Counted from the stretch's first letter, positions 1 through 11,963 are shown. The stretch: 64,000 nt of DNA from Craterostigma plantagineum (GCA_027422505.1 JAPQWV010000002.1:30668501-30732500); one strand, 5' to 3'. Program-made: numbers and translations. The notes: generated by a model not told the origin, from the letters alone.

Positions 1-139
1 CTGAGAATCAAGAACACGGCAACTAAACCAGCAAAATCGCCAGGTATATGTAATCATCTGCTCATTTCATTCATTCACTCGCATGTGTAATAAGGCGGCA
101 ATTCAGTGCGTACCCATCTTGAATTTCATGGATGATCAG

Positions 140-715
140 CTGAGGAAGATTGGAAGATCAAAAGGCAAGTCTTGCTGGAGAAGAAGGTGAGGAGCGTGGA
201 GGCGAAGGAAGCGCTGCGCCTTGTGAAAGAGAACAACTTCGTCATCCTCGACGTTCGGCCTGAGGCTGACTTCAAAGAGGTAGTAAAACAGAGTTGGGTT
301 TTCATAAAAAAGCAATCTTTAGTCGTCTCTCTATTGAAAGAAAAGGCGGAACTGTAGGCCCACCCAGAGGGTGCTATCAATGTCCAAGTGTATAGGCTTA
401 TAAAGGAATGGACGGCGTGGGACATTGCGAGGAGAGCTGCCTTCGCCTTCTTCGGCATCTTTCAAGGAACAGAGGAGAACCCTGAATTCTTGCAGAGTAA
501 TCCAATCTGTCTTCCTTCTCGCATGCCTATTTACTGCAAGCAAAACATATATACATTGGGATACAGCTGAAAATGAATGGATGTATGTGTATATAAACAG
601 GTGTAGAGGCACAAATACCAAAAGATGCAAAGGTAATTGTGGCCTGTACTGCTGGTGGAACCATGAGGCCAACGCAAAATCTCCCAGAAGGCCAACAGTC
701 AAGGTGAGGTTATGT

Positions 716-805
<90 letters not shown>

Positions 806-949
806 ACTATATGTTTTTGCAGGTCATTGATAGCAGCATACCTGCTTGTCCTCAATGGTTACAAAAATGTCTTTCATTTGGAAGGAGGGCTTTACAACTG
901 GTTCAAACAAGGCCTACCTACAGCATTTGAAGAACAGAGTGGTTCTTGA
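140..949 (+). CDS. STR14: Rhodanese-like domain protein STR14, chloroplastic (5' end outside window)
   Basis: Four exons are readable: 140-279, 358-496, 601-703 and 823-949 (stop TGA). All junctions are GT-AG and frames join cleanly. The residues read EDWKIKRQ, then VRSVEAKEAL, ILDVRPEADFKE, AHPEGAINVQVYRLIKEW, ARRAAFAFFGIFQGTEENPE, VIVACTAGGT and finally SLIAAYLLVLNGY. This is the order found in plant plastid STR14 rhodaneses. In active rhodaneses the catalytic Cys sits at the start of the active-site loop; here the candidate is the Cys of VACTAGGT. The transit peptide and first exon lie upstream of the window; the acceptor at 138-139 is inferred from an in-frame stop just before it. Family members are thylakoid-associated proteins of unclear substrate. 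Intron 3 carries a long CT microsatellite. The gene converges on PGL. Confidence 0.88.
718..802. repeat. (CT)n microsatellite, about 42 units
   Basis: An uninterrupted CT run fills most of intron 3 of the rhodanese gene (704-822), ending about 20 bp before the acceptor. It can extend the polypyrimidine tract. Its length is likely variable between individuals and prone to assembly error. Confidence 0.97.
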
Positions 950-1408
950 TTTTGGAGAGATTCTTACAAACACCGATGTATATAGGAAAACAATCTTTTT
1001 TCTGAATACATTCGTCGTTATAACTAATCATACAACAGAAGGACCATGATCCAACAAGATCAAACACCTGTCTGAAAGAAACTAAAATAGAAACGATGGC
1101 GACGATCAAACAGGTCAATCGACATTAACTGGACAGGGAAACTTCGTCTCGACCGATTTAACTGCACAATACATTTTTTGGGCATGATGGATGCTATTTG
1201 ATTTGTGAGCTCCAGAAAAGGACCTCACTTAACTCACGGAGTTCTTGATTGGTTAATTCCATTAGATGCATAGCACAACACAAAGATGGGAAGGGCCAAG
1301 GCCAAACATATCCAAAACATGGTAAAACGACCTCGCTTATTTAGTCAAGGGCAGCACCAGCAAGTTTATTATTTGCCAACGTACATTTATTAATCAACGA
1401 GCTCATAC
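950..1408. other. Convergent intergenic spacer
   Basis: This 459-bp stretch lies between the stop codons of the rhodanese (+) and PGL (-) genes and should hold both 3' UTRs. I see no further gene or repeat in it. Confidence 0.7.
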
Positions 1409-2699
1409 TTATTCAAGTTTCGACGCAGCATCCTTGTCCAAGAACCAAGTAAGCTCGTTTTCAGCAGAAACTTCCATACAAGGCAATGGTTCCACGGAAG
1501 CATTCTCACCACTCCCTAATGCTTTCCCAACCGTATCAGCCAGCTCAGCTCCAGTGATCACCATCGCAATCTCAGAAGCAGAGTTGATCACCGGGAAAGT
1601 GAAGGTGATCCTAGGTGGCGGTGGCTTCGGCGAGTCTGTAATAAACGTGACCCAGCGTTTCTTTTCGTAGCGTTGCTGGCGATTGGGGAAAAGGGAAGCA
1701 ACGTGCCCGTCGGGCCCCATTCCCAGAAGCATGAGGTCGAATTTAGGGAACTTGGTGGCGTCTGAAACTGGCAATAATTTGTTTTGGACTAAGTTTTTGA
1801 TGCGTCCTTCGTAGTCCTCAGCTGCTTCTTCGGGTGATTTCTCGCTTATTGCGTAAATGTTGGAAGAAGGTATAGGTACCTGTAATAGAGGAAGGAAGTG
1901 AAGCAGGTGATTCAAGAATTGTGCAAGAATAAGAACTAAAACCTCTGAAAAGTGAAACATTAGTGGGTATCAGATTTGACATTTTTCGATTTCTTTTTCC
2001 ACCTTTGAAAGAAACCCACGCATTGCAAGCAAGTAGTTGCTGTCCTCGTGGTCTAAAGGTACGCATCGTTCGTCGACCCAAAAGATTAGCCATTTCGACC
2101 AATCTATGGAGTCCTTGTAGGGTGGCTCGACTAGCTTCCTACAATTTCAAGACAATTAACTTAGAACAAGCATCACAGCACAAGAAAGAAACACGTATTA
2201 GTTCAAAAGGTCGCGTTTCGACTTCTAGACAGAAATCCCTCAGTTTGGTTCATCTGCTATAGACATTTTAAGCACACACTCATTCAATTTCTCGAAAGAA
2301 TCTCCAAAACAGCTCGCAAAACATCGTTACCCACTAAAATCGAACAAAACCCCACACAAACAAACCCGTAAAATAGCCAGAAGTCGAAGAGCATTCTATC
2401 AAACAGTTGGCGTCCATGACGACATCTCACCTCATGGTATCAATCAAGGTACCGCCGGAAAGAACGACGGAGAAAGAGCCCTTCTGTTTGACGTATTTCT
2501 CCGATAGGTCGGCGACGTACTTTGCGAGAGCCTCGGCGGCATCTTCCTCGGAATCGAATTTTAGTACTTTGGTCATGGTTTCTTGTTTAGCGCCTGAAAA
2601 AGCCCTCGAAGCTACGTAGCTGATGAGCTTACTCAATATGATTGCTAGGACTGAACTGCCAAATACTAACACGTAGACATTGTTTTTCAGCGTCACCAT
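1409..2699 (-). CDS. PGL3: 6-phosphogluconolactonase
   Basis: Hydrolyses 6-phosphogluconolactone, the second step of the oxidative pentose phosphate pathway. Three exons on the minus strand, 2431-2699, 2003-2138 and 1409-1879, join in frame to 291 residues. Family motifs are clear: FSVVLSGGTLIDTMRKLVEP, then DWSKWLIFWVDERCVPLDHE, KVPIP, and LLGMGPDGHVASLFPN, which carries the active-site His of the sugar-phosphate isomerase-like fold. The N-terminus before MTKVLKFDSEEDAAEA is not a typical Ser-rich transit peptide but a hydrophobic stretch (about residues 8-25, VYVLVFGSSVLAII). The Met of MTKVLKF is an alternative start. The C-terminus is AASKLE: plant PGL3 proteins usually end in the peroxisomal signal SKL, which here has one extra Glu. 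The exact N-terminus is the least certain part. Confidence 0.9.
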
Positions 2700-3656
2700 T
2701 TTCTTTTTTTTTTTTTCAGTGGACTGTTCAAATTCGCAATTGTGGAAAAATAGGATATTTCATGGCATTTAATCTTTATTCATATCAATCAAAATCAACA
2801 TCGAATATTGCTCTTTGTTGGGCAAGCACGCAAGTAATATCCCCGCGTCAATTATTATTTGATGATTTTGTAATTTTCCTTGACTTTTTATTTTAGAGAT
2901 ATTTCATATAAATAAGTTAATTGACTTCACTTCATATTTCATATGGACCTGTATTCCTTATCATAATTTGGCACGTGACTTATTACTTTTTAAAGTGTAA
3001 TGAGTTGATTGGTTATTTAAACAAGGATGAGGCAAGTGTCATGTTTTGATTGAAATTTAGGTAAAACCCAAGTGGGTAGGAAATCTTAGCCCATTTCATA
3101 ATGCTCTTTTTTAGTATAAAGATTTAAAGAAAAGATATAATGGTATTACACAATGCGTTCGTATAGTTACTTAATACATACACGCTTATCTATATTCTTT
3201 TGTTAAGCATGAGGGCTTGATATAATCTGTCAAATTAAATTCTATTTTATTAATAAAAAAACACTCACTATCTTTAATTAATATATTTAGTTATTCCACC
3301 TTTATTTTTTTATGTATATATTATAGCACACCCATTGAGTGTGCAAAAAGTATTAGTTGTTTTTATCCGTTTTTCCACATAAAATTTGTATCGAGGCCCG
3401 TCGATATCCAGCTATTGTAATTTCAAAACTCAATCAACTAATATCATCTCTATTTATTTCATTAAATTTATTGAGAAAATATTGACGACTTTACCGTTGT
3501 GATTACAATTACAATATTACCAAAGAAAGTGACCGACATTGCGTATTTATATTTTTAAGTAAATTGCTCGAAATACTCACGAGATACGTTAAACTATTTA
3601 CGCTACACAATATCGTAAACGCGACACATAATGCAATACGCCTTTTAAAACACAAA
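2700..3656. other. Intergenic, AT-rich; promoter side of PGL
   Basis: 957 bp between the PGL start and the HD-Zip stop. A T-rich run directly precedes the PGL ATG on its strand as poly(A). No coding potential or clear repeat is seen. The PGL promoter should lie in the proximal part. Confidence 0.6.
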
Positions 3657-5115
3657 TCAACTCTCCCACCAATTCAACCCACATAAAGACCTATTGAACA
3701 ATAGGCCTTCTTCGTCTTCCCCAAATCGAAAAACTCCATCTCTTTCTTCTTCCTCAGTTGTCCTAACATATTCGTAGTTTTTCTCCCAATGTTCGTCGTT
3801 TGAGTTTGCAACGTATTCTTCTTGAACTCCGTTGGCCCTTTTTTGATTCTCCACAGCATCGCTGAGCTCCTTCAACTGCACATAAGAAAGATTCAGCAGT
3901 AGGCAACTAAGGATGCGTTTGGTATGCATAACGAAAAGGAAAAGTGTGTTGATAGGCATCGAATAATTGTACATTACCCTCCACGTGCTGTTGAGATTAT
4001 AAGCATGTCTTTCTCATCGAATTAATCAAGCTCCCGAACTACGTATATAGGTCTTTACTCATGTTTCCCTACCCAATTCAGTATATCCACTCAATTAATG
4101 ACATAATGCATTATAAAATTTAAGTGCACGTAATAGGGGTGGTTGGTTCTTCAACACATATGAAGTAGTGTATAGGAATTACAGTTGTCCCATTTTAAAC
4201 GGAGTTGGGTTATACCAAATGGGTAGTCAGTCAAAACTATTTCATAGTCTGTCTCCTTCCAATAGCTATCGTTAGAGGTGTCAATACGTCTCGCGTCCCA
4301 CAAACTGTGCTTTTTTAGGCCCGTCGCGGGGCGGGCTGGCCCGCAAACTTAAGTAATTATTATATATTATATAATGTATATTGTATAGAAAATAAATATT
4401 AAATTAATTAGATATTCACTAATTATATAGAAAATAAATATTCACTAATTATTTAATTTAATGTCATATTTATTAATAAATACATTATTAATGGCATGTT
4501 TATTCTTATTTTTAAATAAGTACAAAAATTAATAAATATTTATTTGTAGTTAAATTAAAAAATTTTTAAAATTAAAATAAATAATAATCCTTTTTAAAGT
4601 GAGTTAGTCTGGCAGGGGGCGGGGCGGGCTCCAATTTTATAGCCCGTCCGCCCCGCCAAATTGACAGCGCTACCTATCATATCACTAAACTTCTTCTCTT
4701 TTTTTTTCATGCGTCGAATTCTGCATATCAAACGCATATCAAACGCACCTTAAAGGAGGGAGAGGCTGAGAAATAAAGAACAGACTCGATTGATCACCTG
4801 CTTTTCAAGGCGCGATTTTTCCCTCCTCATATCTTCCAACTTTGCGTATAGGCCGTCGTACTTTGCTTTGAGCACTTCGTAATCCCTCTCAATCTCCTTC
4901 GATTTTCCCCGAGCCCTTTTGTTCTGAAACCATATCGCCACCTGGCGAGGCTCGAGCCCTAAGTCTTCTGCGACTTTCTGCTTCTTCTTCAGGTCGAGCT
5001 TGTTTTCATGTCTGAATATGATCTCCAACGACTTTATCTGATCATCGGCGAATCTTCGTCGGGCTCTTTTTCTCTTGGATTCGGGCTTTTCTTCGTCGGA
5101 ATTATATGTTTCCAT
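3657..5115 (-). CDS. HD-Zip class I transcription factor (ATHB-7/12-like)
   Basis: Two exons, 4798-5115 and 3657-3875, give 178 residues. The start METYNSDEEKPESKRKRARR precedes a homeodomain (about residues 15-75) with FADDQIKSLE and the recognition helix EPRQVAIWFQNKRAR. A leucine zipper follows at once, with heptads L, L, M, L, L running across the exon junction (VLKAKYDGLYAKLEDM, then SRLEKQ and LKELSDAV). The C-terminal tail is acidic and ends in LNWWES. Class I HD-Zip proteins bind CAATNATTG sites as dimers, and the ATHB-7/12 group responds to ABA and water deficit. Oddity: the residue after RAR, normally Trp in the RARWK motif, is Gly (codon GGA). The 922-bp intron contains transposon remnants. 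Upstream in-frame Mets exist, but METYNS fits the family. Confidence 0.88.
3913..4753. mobile_element. Split MITE of the GTTTGGTATGC family, interrupted by another insertion
   Basis: The left end near 3913 (GCGTTTGGTATGC followed by an AAAGGAAAAGTGT-like stretch) and the right end near 4705-4753 (GAATTCTGCATATCAAACGC) match the two ends of the short MITE seen at 8272 and 29767. The ends are about 800 bp apart, and a hAT-like element sits between them, which suggests nested insertion inside the HD-Zip intron. Confidence 0.5.
4273..4672. mobile_element. hAT-like MITE (about 400 bp)
   Basis: The left end TAGAGGTGTCAATACG and right end AATTGACAGCGCTA form a terminal inverted repeat of the TAGRGVTGTCAA type. 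The 8-bp flanks GCTATCGT (4265-4272) and CCTATCAT (4673-4680) agree at 6 of 8 positions, as expected for an old hAT target duplication. Both ends are GC-rich (CCCGTCGCGGGGCGGGC-like) and the centre is AT-rich. A related sequence lies at 31684-31900. Confidence 0.6.
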
Positions 5116-6329
5116 GTCGTCCCTTATTCTTATGTGTGGACATCGACTAGGGTTTTGTGTGCGTGTGTATATATATATGTGTATGTAGTTTTGATGAGAA
5201 GGATGATCACGCAATTATTAGGAATAGGATGATGTGTTATTGAAGCGCCTAATAACGACAATGGGAGATGTCTTTGTAATAATGTTTTCAGATGATGATT
5301 TTTTGGTCATCTTTGATGGCTCAAGCATGTGAAGTTCATTACACATGTAGTTAGGTTAAACAGTTCGATTTATGGGTTTTTTTGTATAACTTTGTAAGAC
5401 GCGCTTTTAGTACCTAATTAAGGCTGTTTCGTTGATCGCTGTATAGGGGCAGCATTCTACTTTTGTTTTATTGATGAAGATTTGCAAGATATGCAATGTG
5501 TTTTTGTGGAAGGAATTGGATAATATTAAGAGAAAATAAGGTTCAGATTCGTATCAGAATTGAAAACTCGCGTATGATTGTTTTATCGTACTAAATTAAT
5601 AGTTATTATCTAGTAGGGATGAAAGATGAGTTAAGCCTGCTCGTCGACAAAAACTCGCCTCGAGCTCGACAAAAATGAGTTCGAGCTCCATTTAAGTCTT
5701 GCACCGTTAAGCACCAAAAAAGATCAAGAGATGAAATAATAGGTTATCGCATCAAACGACTACAATGAATAGGAACGTCTTCTCATTGATGGAACTGCTT
5801 CAGTACTCCATTGTCAATGTTGATAGCGGACGGTTTTTGAATTTTTTTGCATTAGTGCCACAAAACGAGGTCGTCTCTCAGGACAAAAAACAGTGACCTT
5901 CTCTCGTGGAGGGTGTTGATATAATGATCTAAATAAAGTTACATGGGAATAACAGCTCAAAAAATTCTCAGATTAAATAGAAAATCCCTACATAATATTA
6001 TAATATAACCTAGAATAAGCCAGCGGCAATGTAAGTCTCAGCACGGACTTGATACACTTTGCTCTTACGTAAACAAATTACATATATTCCTCGTTCATTA
6101 AATTCCTGGTAACATCTAGCTAACTCGCTATGGATTCCTCGCGAAAAAAAAAATGACCCAAACCAAGATAGAAGATAAAGAATTGATAAGTTACTCAGAT
6201 CTTCAAACACGTACAGATAAACTTTAAATAAATAATAATGATAATCAAATAATAAAAATAAAAATAGTAATAATAATAATAATTATAATAATAGTGATAA
6301 TAATATGCGATCGAGCACAACCGAGATCG
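5116..6329. other. Intergenic between HD-Zip and CRK genes
   Basis: 1.2 kb with no coding potential. It holds the HD-Zip promoter and the CRK 3' region. Around 5613-5700 there is a CTCGAGCTCGA-rich low-complexity segment resembling one in MutS2 intron 11 (about 21280-21500). Around 6230-6300 there is an AAT-rich simple repeat. Confidence 0.6.
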
Positions 6330-9300
6330 CTAATGATGCCTTGCGTATGAGTTGCGAATCGTAACGCCGTGCAAGAATTTAGTAAACCCGAGAAGGCTCA
6401 GTTTTCCGTCGGACGGTCTGATCCAGTCCTTCAGCATAGAATACGACGAAGGGCCGAGATTTAGTTCCTACAAAATAAGAAAACGGAGCCGTTATATCGA
6501 TAAGGGTTCTACAAGGGTTAGAAATCGATTTCCAAAACCAATTGGTGATAGGAGAACATAGCAACTTGATACGTTAAGTGGTTAGATGAGCTTGGATTAT
6601 TCGATGTAGGACAAGCCCCAAATTATAATCTCAACACATGTAAGAAAATCCCGAAAATATACACTATATTAAAAACCTGTGCCAGTTCTTGGACGGACAA
6701 CGTGCGATTCCCACGTTGTTCGAAGTACCGAAAGGCCGTCCCGGCGATGTCCTCCCAATTCTCGAGGGCCTCGAGCTGGTAAGGGCTGATGGCGGCCGAG
6801 CAGAATTCTTCGAAGTCCATCTTTTTGTAGGAAAGGGGTTCCATCTATACGCAGTTTTTTAAAGTTCGGAAATTTAAGATTCCAAGAGAATTTTGTAAGT
6901 TTTTTTAATTTTGTGACACGGCGAGGGCGAAGCTTGGAAGTAAGTAGTACCGTGTTTAGAATGTCGGCGACTCTCGACTCTCTCATGGCTTCCGTAGCGT
7001 TCTTCATGAGGGCCTGAAGACAAATTCAGGCGTTCATTAGAGATATGTCCCAGTGTTGGAAATATAATATATAAAATTAATAAAATGATATACTCCCCAA
7101 AGGCTAAAGCATTTACGTGAAGTGATCATCTAACATGGTATCTGAGTTTACGAACGAACTCACACGACCACTCATTTAAGAAAATCCACGCTTAAGACTA
7201 GGAAAGAAATAAGCTTAGACGTGAGAGCGCGCGTTGGAAATATAATTAAGAAAAATGATTCAACGCCCTAAAGGCTTCAGCTTTCAGGTGAAGTAACCAT
7301 TCGGCACAGAGAAATAAATAGCGAAATACCAACCGTCCTAAAATTGTCAAGAGACACATATCCGTCCTTTGGTTCGAGGACGTCGAACTGAGCCCTAAGG
7401 TAGACGAGCTCGTCTTCTGTTAAAGCTTTCGAAAGCGCCTGCACAATGAATACATACAAATACATACGTACATATATACATACACGAAATACATATGCAT
7501 TTTTCCGATGCAAGAACTAAGACGTACTTTGAACGCCGCCCGCTTGAAAGAAGATGCTCGGACATAAGATTTGATCAACCTGCAGACCAACACGTCGAAT
7601 GGGACGCTTGCATTCACGCCCCTCAACCACGGATGCACTGCTCATAATTTAATAAATAATGCCGAGTGCCACCAAATATTTAAAGAAAAAAATAAGGCGA
7701 CGATTTCGCTTACTGAGCGCTTGCGCGGCGGTCATTCTCTTCCTATGGTCTCTGTTTAGAAGGCGTTTCACGAAATCCTTTGCTTCGGGCGTGACAGAAG
7801 GCCAAGGCACATCGTAGAAGTTTGGGTCGGCTCTAAGCACTGAACGGAATATTCCCGACTCAGTGCGGGCCCAGAAAGGTCTGCTACCGCACAATAAGAT
7901 GTACGTTATTACGCCGATGCTCCACATGTCTGCTTCCGTGCTGTAAGACCTGTGGAGAACTTCGGGCGCTACGTAGTATGCGCTGCCCACGATGTCATTG
8001 AGGCGCTGATCTGGCGAAATTTTTCGACGACAAAATGGGAAAAAAACGCGCATGAGATTGATTATGAGCGCATAGGAAGGAAGATTTTTTCAGTAAATGG
8101 GGCGGCGAGGCGAAACCTGGCCTGATGAAGTCGGAGAGGCCGAAGTCGATGACTTTCATTGGGGAATCTTCGTCCTTGGTCTTGAATAGGAAGTTCTGCA
8201 GAAACCGTTGGAAATAGAATGTGAAATTAAAAAAAAATACGATGTGTTCCGTTCAAGCTTAATTCTTTAGGGCGTGCTTGGTATGCAGAATTCGATGGGG
8301 AAAAGAAAAGAAAATGTGTAATGGTACGATGCACGGAGCATCATGTACAATGATCCGATGCGTATTACTACATTTTCCTTTCCTTTCAGGCTTGAATTCC
8401 GCATACCTGAGTGCGTTTTGGTACGAGGAATTCGATGTGGAAAAGAAAAGGAAAAGCGTAATGGTAGTCATCGAGCCATTATACATTATGCTTAGTACGT
8501 CGAATTATTACGCTTTTAACATAGTATCAGATCTCTCGGTCTAAAAGAAGTCGTGGGTATTCACCCTCATCACCATTTATCAACGAAAGTACACGTCTAA
8601 AACTTGATAAAGAAAGAAATCAGCCTAGATATAGCGGGCTTGTTGGAAATAAAAAATATATAAAAGTGGAGCGATCATTCAACAAAAAAGGATGGGCTCA
8701 CTAATTTTCTTTCTTTCAAAATGGAGAGAAAGAAATCGACTCGTAATGGTAAAAAAAAAAAAACCTCGGGTTTGAGATCGCGGTGAACGACGCCTTGGAG
8801 GTGACAGAAGGCGACGACGCTCAACATCTGCACGACTATTTTCTTGGCGTCTTCCTCGGTATATCTCCCGCCTCTGGGCGAAACATGTAAGAATCATAAA
8901 GACGAGTTTATTACAACCATTGCTAGCTTATAGGAATCGAATGAAAGGAATTAGTTTTTTTTAGTTACCTTGCTAGAATCCTATCGAGAAGCTCCCCGCC
9001 TTCGCACAATCTGTAGGAAAATGCGATAGTTATAACGCAATCGTATATATAGCGGGCGATTTATTTAATTTCAAGAAAACTTACTCCATGACGACGTAAA
9101 CGTTGTTCGAATCCTCGAAAGCTTCGTGAAACTTGATCAAGTTTTTGTGGCCCGACAAGGCTTTCAAGATCTTTATCTCCCTTCTAACATCTTCAATGGC
9201 TATAGCTGTTGTCATCTGAGAAACACATATGAATTCCTTTGTTACACGATACAATAGTCAACATACTCTTAACTGCAGATCCAACTTGGTAATAAGATTA

Positions 9301-9864
9301 AGGAAGAAAGAATGTTTTTTTTTTTAACATTTAGAAAATGAATCTTACCTTAGCTTTAGAGATAATCTTAACAGCGACTTGTTGATTCTTGAGTTCTCCT
9401 TTCTTACCCTTCGCCCAACAAGTATGACCAAAATGCCCTCGCCCAACTTCCTTCCCAAGCTCGAACTTTGCTGCGAAGCTCTTGGAATATCCAAAGCTCT
9501 TATCAAGCTGCTGCCTATCGCCGGAGGCAGCGGCGGCTCCGCTGCCGCCCTCCTCCGGGATCGGCCTCGTCGCCGGCGAAGGAGGCTGGCGTTTCATGAA
9601 CGCAGACATGATGGGCTTCGCCGGAGACGGAGGCGGGAGCGGCCATCGGAACTTCCTCCCGGGAGTCCTCGACGGCGACGGCGTCGGAGCTACTCCGGCG
9701 GGATAAGGGCTCTGCCAGGGACTAGGGTTGAAGGGGGTCCGAGGAGCAGGCGACGGCGTCCCCGGCGCCGATCTGTGGCGGCCGTTGCTCGCCGGAGCTG
9801 ACGTCGATGGGACGTCGTCCTTGTCGACGGAAATCGAGCCGCTTTTGCTGCAGCAATGTCCCAT
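6330..9864 (-). CDS. CDPK-related protein kinase (CRK), N-myristoylation motif
   Basis: Eleven exons join in frame to 585 residues: 9349-9864, 9085-9215, 8969-9010, 8765-8873, 8117-8195, 7714-8010, 7528-7637, 7334-7438, 6951-7013, 6677-6844 and 6330-6467. It starts MGHCCSKS (Gly2 for myristoylation, Cys4/5 for palmitoylation). A Pro/Ser-rich variable region follows to about residue 140. The kinase domain includes [22 protein letters not shown], the catalytic loop HRDLKPEN (residues 260-267, split between exons 4 and 5), DFGLSDF and YYVAPEVL. The C-terminal region (about 430-585) corresponds to the degenerate EF-hand domain of CRKs ([25 protein letters not shown], ending [14 protein letters not shown]). 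CRKs are plasma-membrane Ser/Thr kinases related to CDPKs that bind Ca2+ poorly. The kinase residues look intact. The exon 6-7 junction codon reads Met (QALMHPWLRG). Confidence 0.93.
8272..8515. mobile_element. MITE of the GTTTGGTATGC family, with a second partial copy adjacent
   Basis: In CRK intron 4, GGGCGTGCTTGGTATGC (8271 onward) is mirrored by GAATTCCGCATACC (about 8395-8408), enclosing an AAAGAAAAG / CTTTCCTTTC inverted repeat of about 137 bp. Directly after it, TGCGTTTTGGTACGAGGAATTCG starts what looks like a second, more diverged copy that runs to about 8515. The same family occurs at 29767-29912. Confidence 0.55.
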
Positions 9865-11963
9865 TTTTCGCTGCTTTTTTTTTCTTCCTTTCTTCTGAGC
9901 AAAATAAGGCAAAGAAAATCTGAATCTTAAGCAGTTCTCCGATCGCCGGAGAGTCAATGGTCGGTGGAAGATAACGAGAAAAGTTCTCACATCGGAAAAT
10001 GGGGGAAAGATCTAAGCGTCAAAAGTATCCAAGGACTTGGATCTTTTTGCTATGTCCAAAGATCTTTATAGTTACTTGGAGAAAAGAACTAGGTTGTGTG
10101 AACACTACTAAGAAGAAAAGCTGAAGAAGAGCTTCTTTCTTGTAATAAAAATGTGATTTTTAATCCGAAGTCAACGTTCCTTGAAAATGGTTTAGCCCAC
10201 GGCGATTATTATTAGGTTGAAAATGGAAGAAAATTCATAATAATGATTATATTTAGTGGTATAGTAAATAATGTCAGAGAACATTAAAGTAAGCACTTCG
10301 TTGGTATAACATCGCAGTTTAACGAATCGTTTCCATCGATGGATTTGTGATTTCTTTTTTTTTTTATCAAATCATTTTTTTTAGTCCATGACAAGGCAAG
10401 AGATACTTTCCGAATTTGGATTATCTTGTCTGAAATAATGATTAAACTGAAAAGAAAGAAAAAGAGAAAAGAAAAGGATAAAAATTAAAGAAGGGAAAAA
10501 GTTCATTAATGAAGTGGTGGCCAAAATTTCAACTACCTATTGATGATATTTACTCCAACCACTCAAGTGAAAGCTTACAACACAGCTGTTTTTCAGTGAA
10601 TTGATCATAATATTAATATCTACCGTGTCCGTTGCTCATCATGCAATATTGATAGTGGTCATGTAATAATATTAATAGTAGCAACAACTCTAATCATAAT
10701 AATTTAAGTTAAAACCAAATTATTCTCGACGAGTAGAGAAGTCAGACAAAGTAGTTATTGACGGCGTCTCCGAATATTTATTACCAAACATAGATTTCTT
10801 TTTTTGTATATTATTGCTTTGAAAATTTTTGAAAAAAAAAAGAATATGAATAGTTGAATACATGATTGGGCTAGGATATATACCTTAAAAAACTGTATTT
10901 GGGCATATATTGGCCCAAAACATCTACAGCCAGCCGTTGATTTCTTGATTAGGACCGTATATATGACTTCAAAATAATAACTTGGTTTACATTAGTTGAG
11001 GTTATTCTTTATCACCTTATATGTAAAAGATCCCAAATTTATTTCAATTTTTTCTAGCATGTACAAATATAATTGTGTGCAAAAGAAAAGAACATGTAGG
11101 AGTTGTCGGTAATAACACCTTCAAATAAGAAGTTCAAATCCACTGTGTTTGGTTGGCTGTATTAGGGGATTCTGTGGGTTAGAATTAATTAAAGTAGTAT
11201 TTGGTTGGAAAAGGTTGGATTTAGTTAATACTCCCTTAATACCTCCATTAAGGTATTAACTAAAGCTACCTTCCTCATACATTAAGCTGATCTCGTGCAT
11301 TTATGATAAAATTACCCTTTATTTACAAAATATTAAATTCAAAATACAGGTAAAATTGTGATTGAATCTAACTAAACCTAAAACCATCTAAAATCATCTA
11401 CCAAACCATCTAAAATATTGGCACCCCCTTAATTCTATTTACACCCCCTAATTAATATGTAAGTAGATTTACATACTTACCAATTAAAAATTAACTATCT
11501 TAAACTATTAAAAACTTACCAATAAATGTTAGATAATTACCATTAAAAAACAATAGATAGTCCCAAATATCCATCTAAGGAAACCAAAGAGACTATTATT
11601 TCCATGAAACTCACGTTGCACATATGGCATATACAATCATATCTCAAATCACTATGAAACTCACGTACATAAACTGTATTACTTTAAATCTTTTTTGAAG
11701 TGCACGAGAAGTGTATCTGATGTTCCCATGAAGCATTCTTTGCCAAATTTGTCCTCCTCCTCTTCCGGTTCCAATTCTGTAATTCACTTGTTCAAACCCA
11801 AAGTTGAGAGGAGGCCCACGCGGATACCATCAGATAAATTAATTCACTTACACGAATAGTACTTAAATTAATCATTTAATATTAATAAATTTTTAAAATT
11901 TTAATATTTTAAAGTTAATATAAATGTGTGGCTATTAATAAAATATACAATAATAAGTAAATT
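9865..11963. other. Intergenic, CRK promoter and repeats, no gene seen
   Basis: About 2.1 kb of AT-rich sequence. The proximal part should hold the CRK 5' UTR and promoter. Around 11145-11290 there is a GTGTTTGGTT-type segment with a local inverted repeat (TTAATACTCCCTTAATACC / GGTATTAACTAA), probably a decayed MITE. No coding potential was found. Confidence 0.55.

Noticed and set aside
331..855. Minus-strand open frame with long Arg-Glu repeat
   Set aside because: It is produced by the CT microsatellite and the antisense of the rhodanese exons.
5613..5700. CTCGAGCTCGA palindromes as regulatory sites
   Set aside because: The same words occur in a longer repeat in MutS2 intron 11, so a dispersed repeat is more likely.
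9379..9801. Arg-rich open frame on the plus strand
   Set aside because: It is antisense to the GC-rich CRK exon 1; the Arg runs come from Pro/Ser codons on the other strand.
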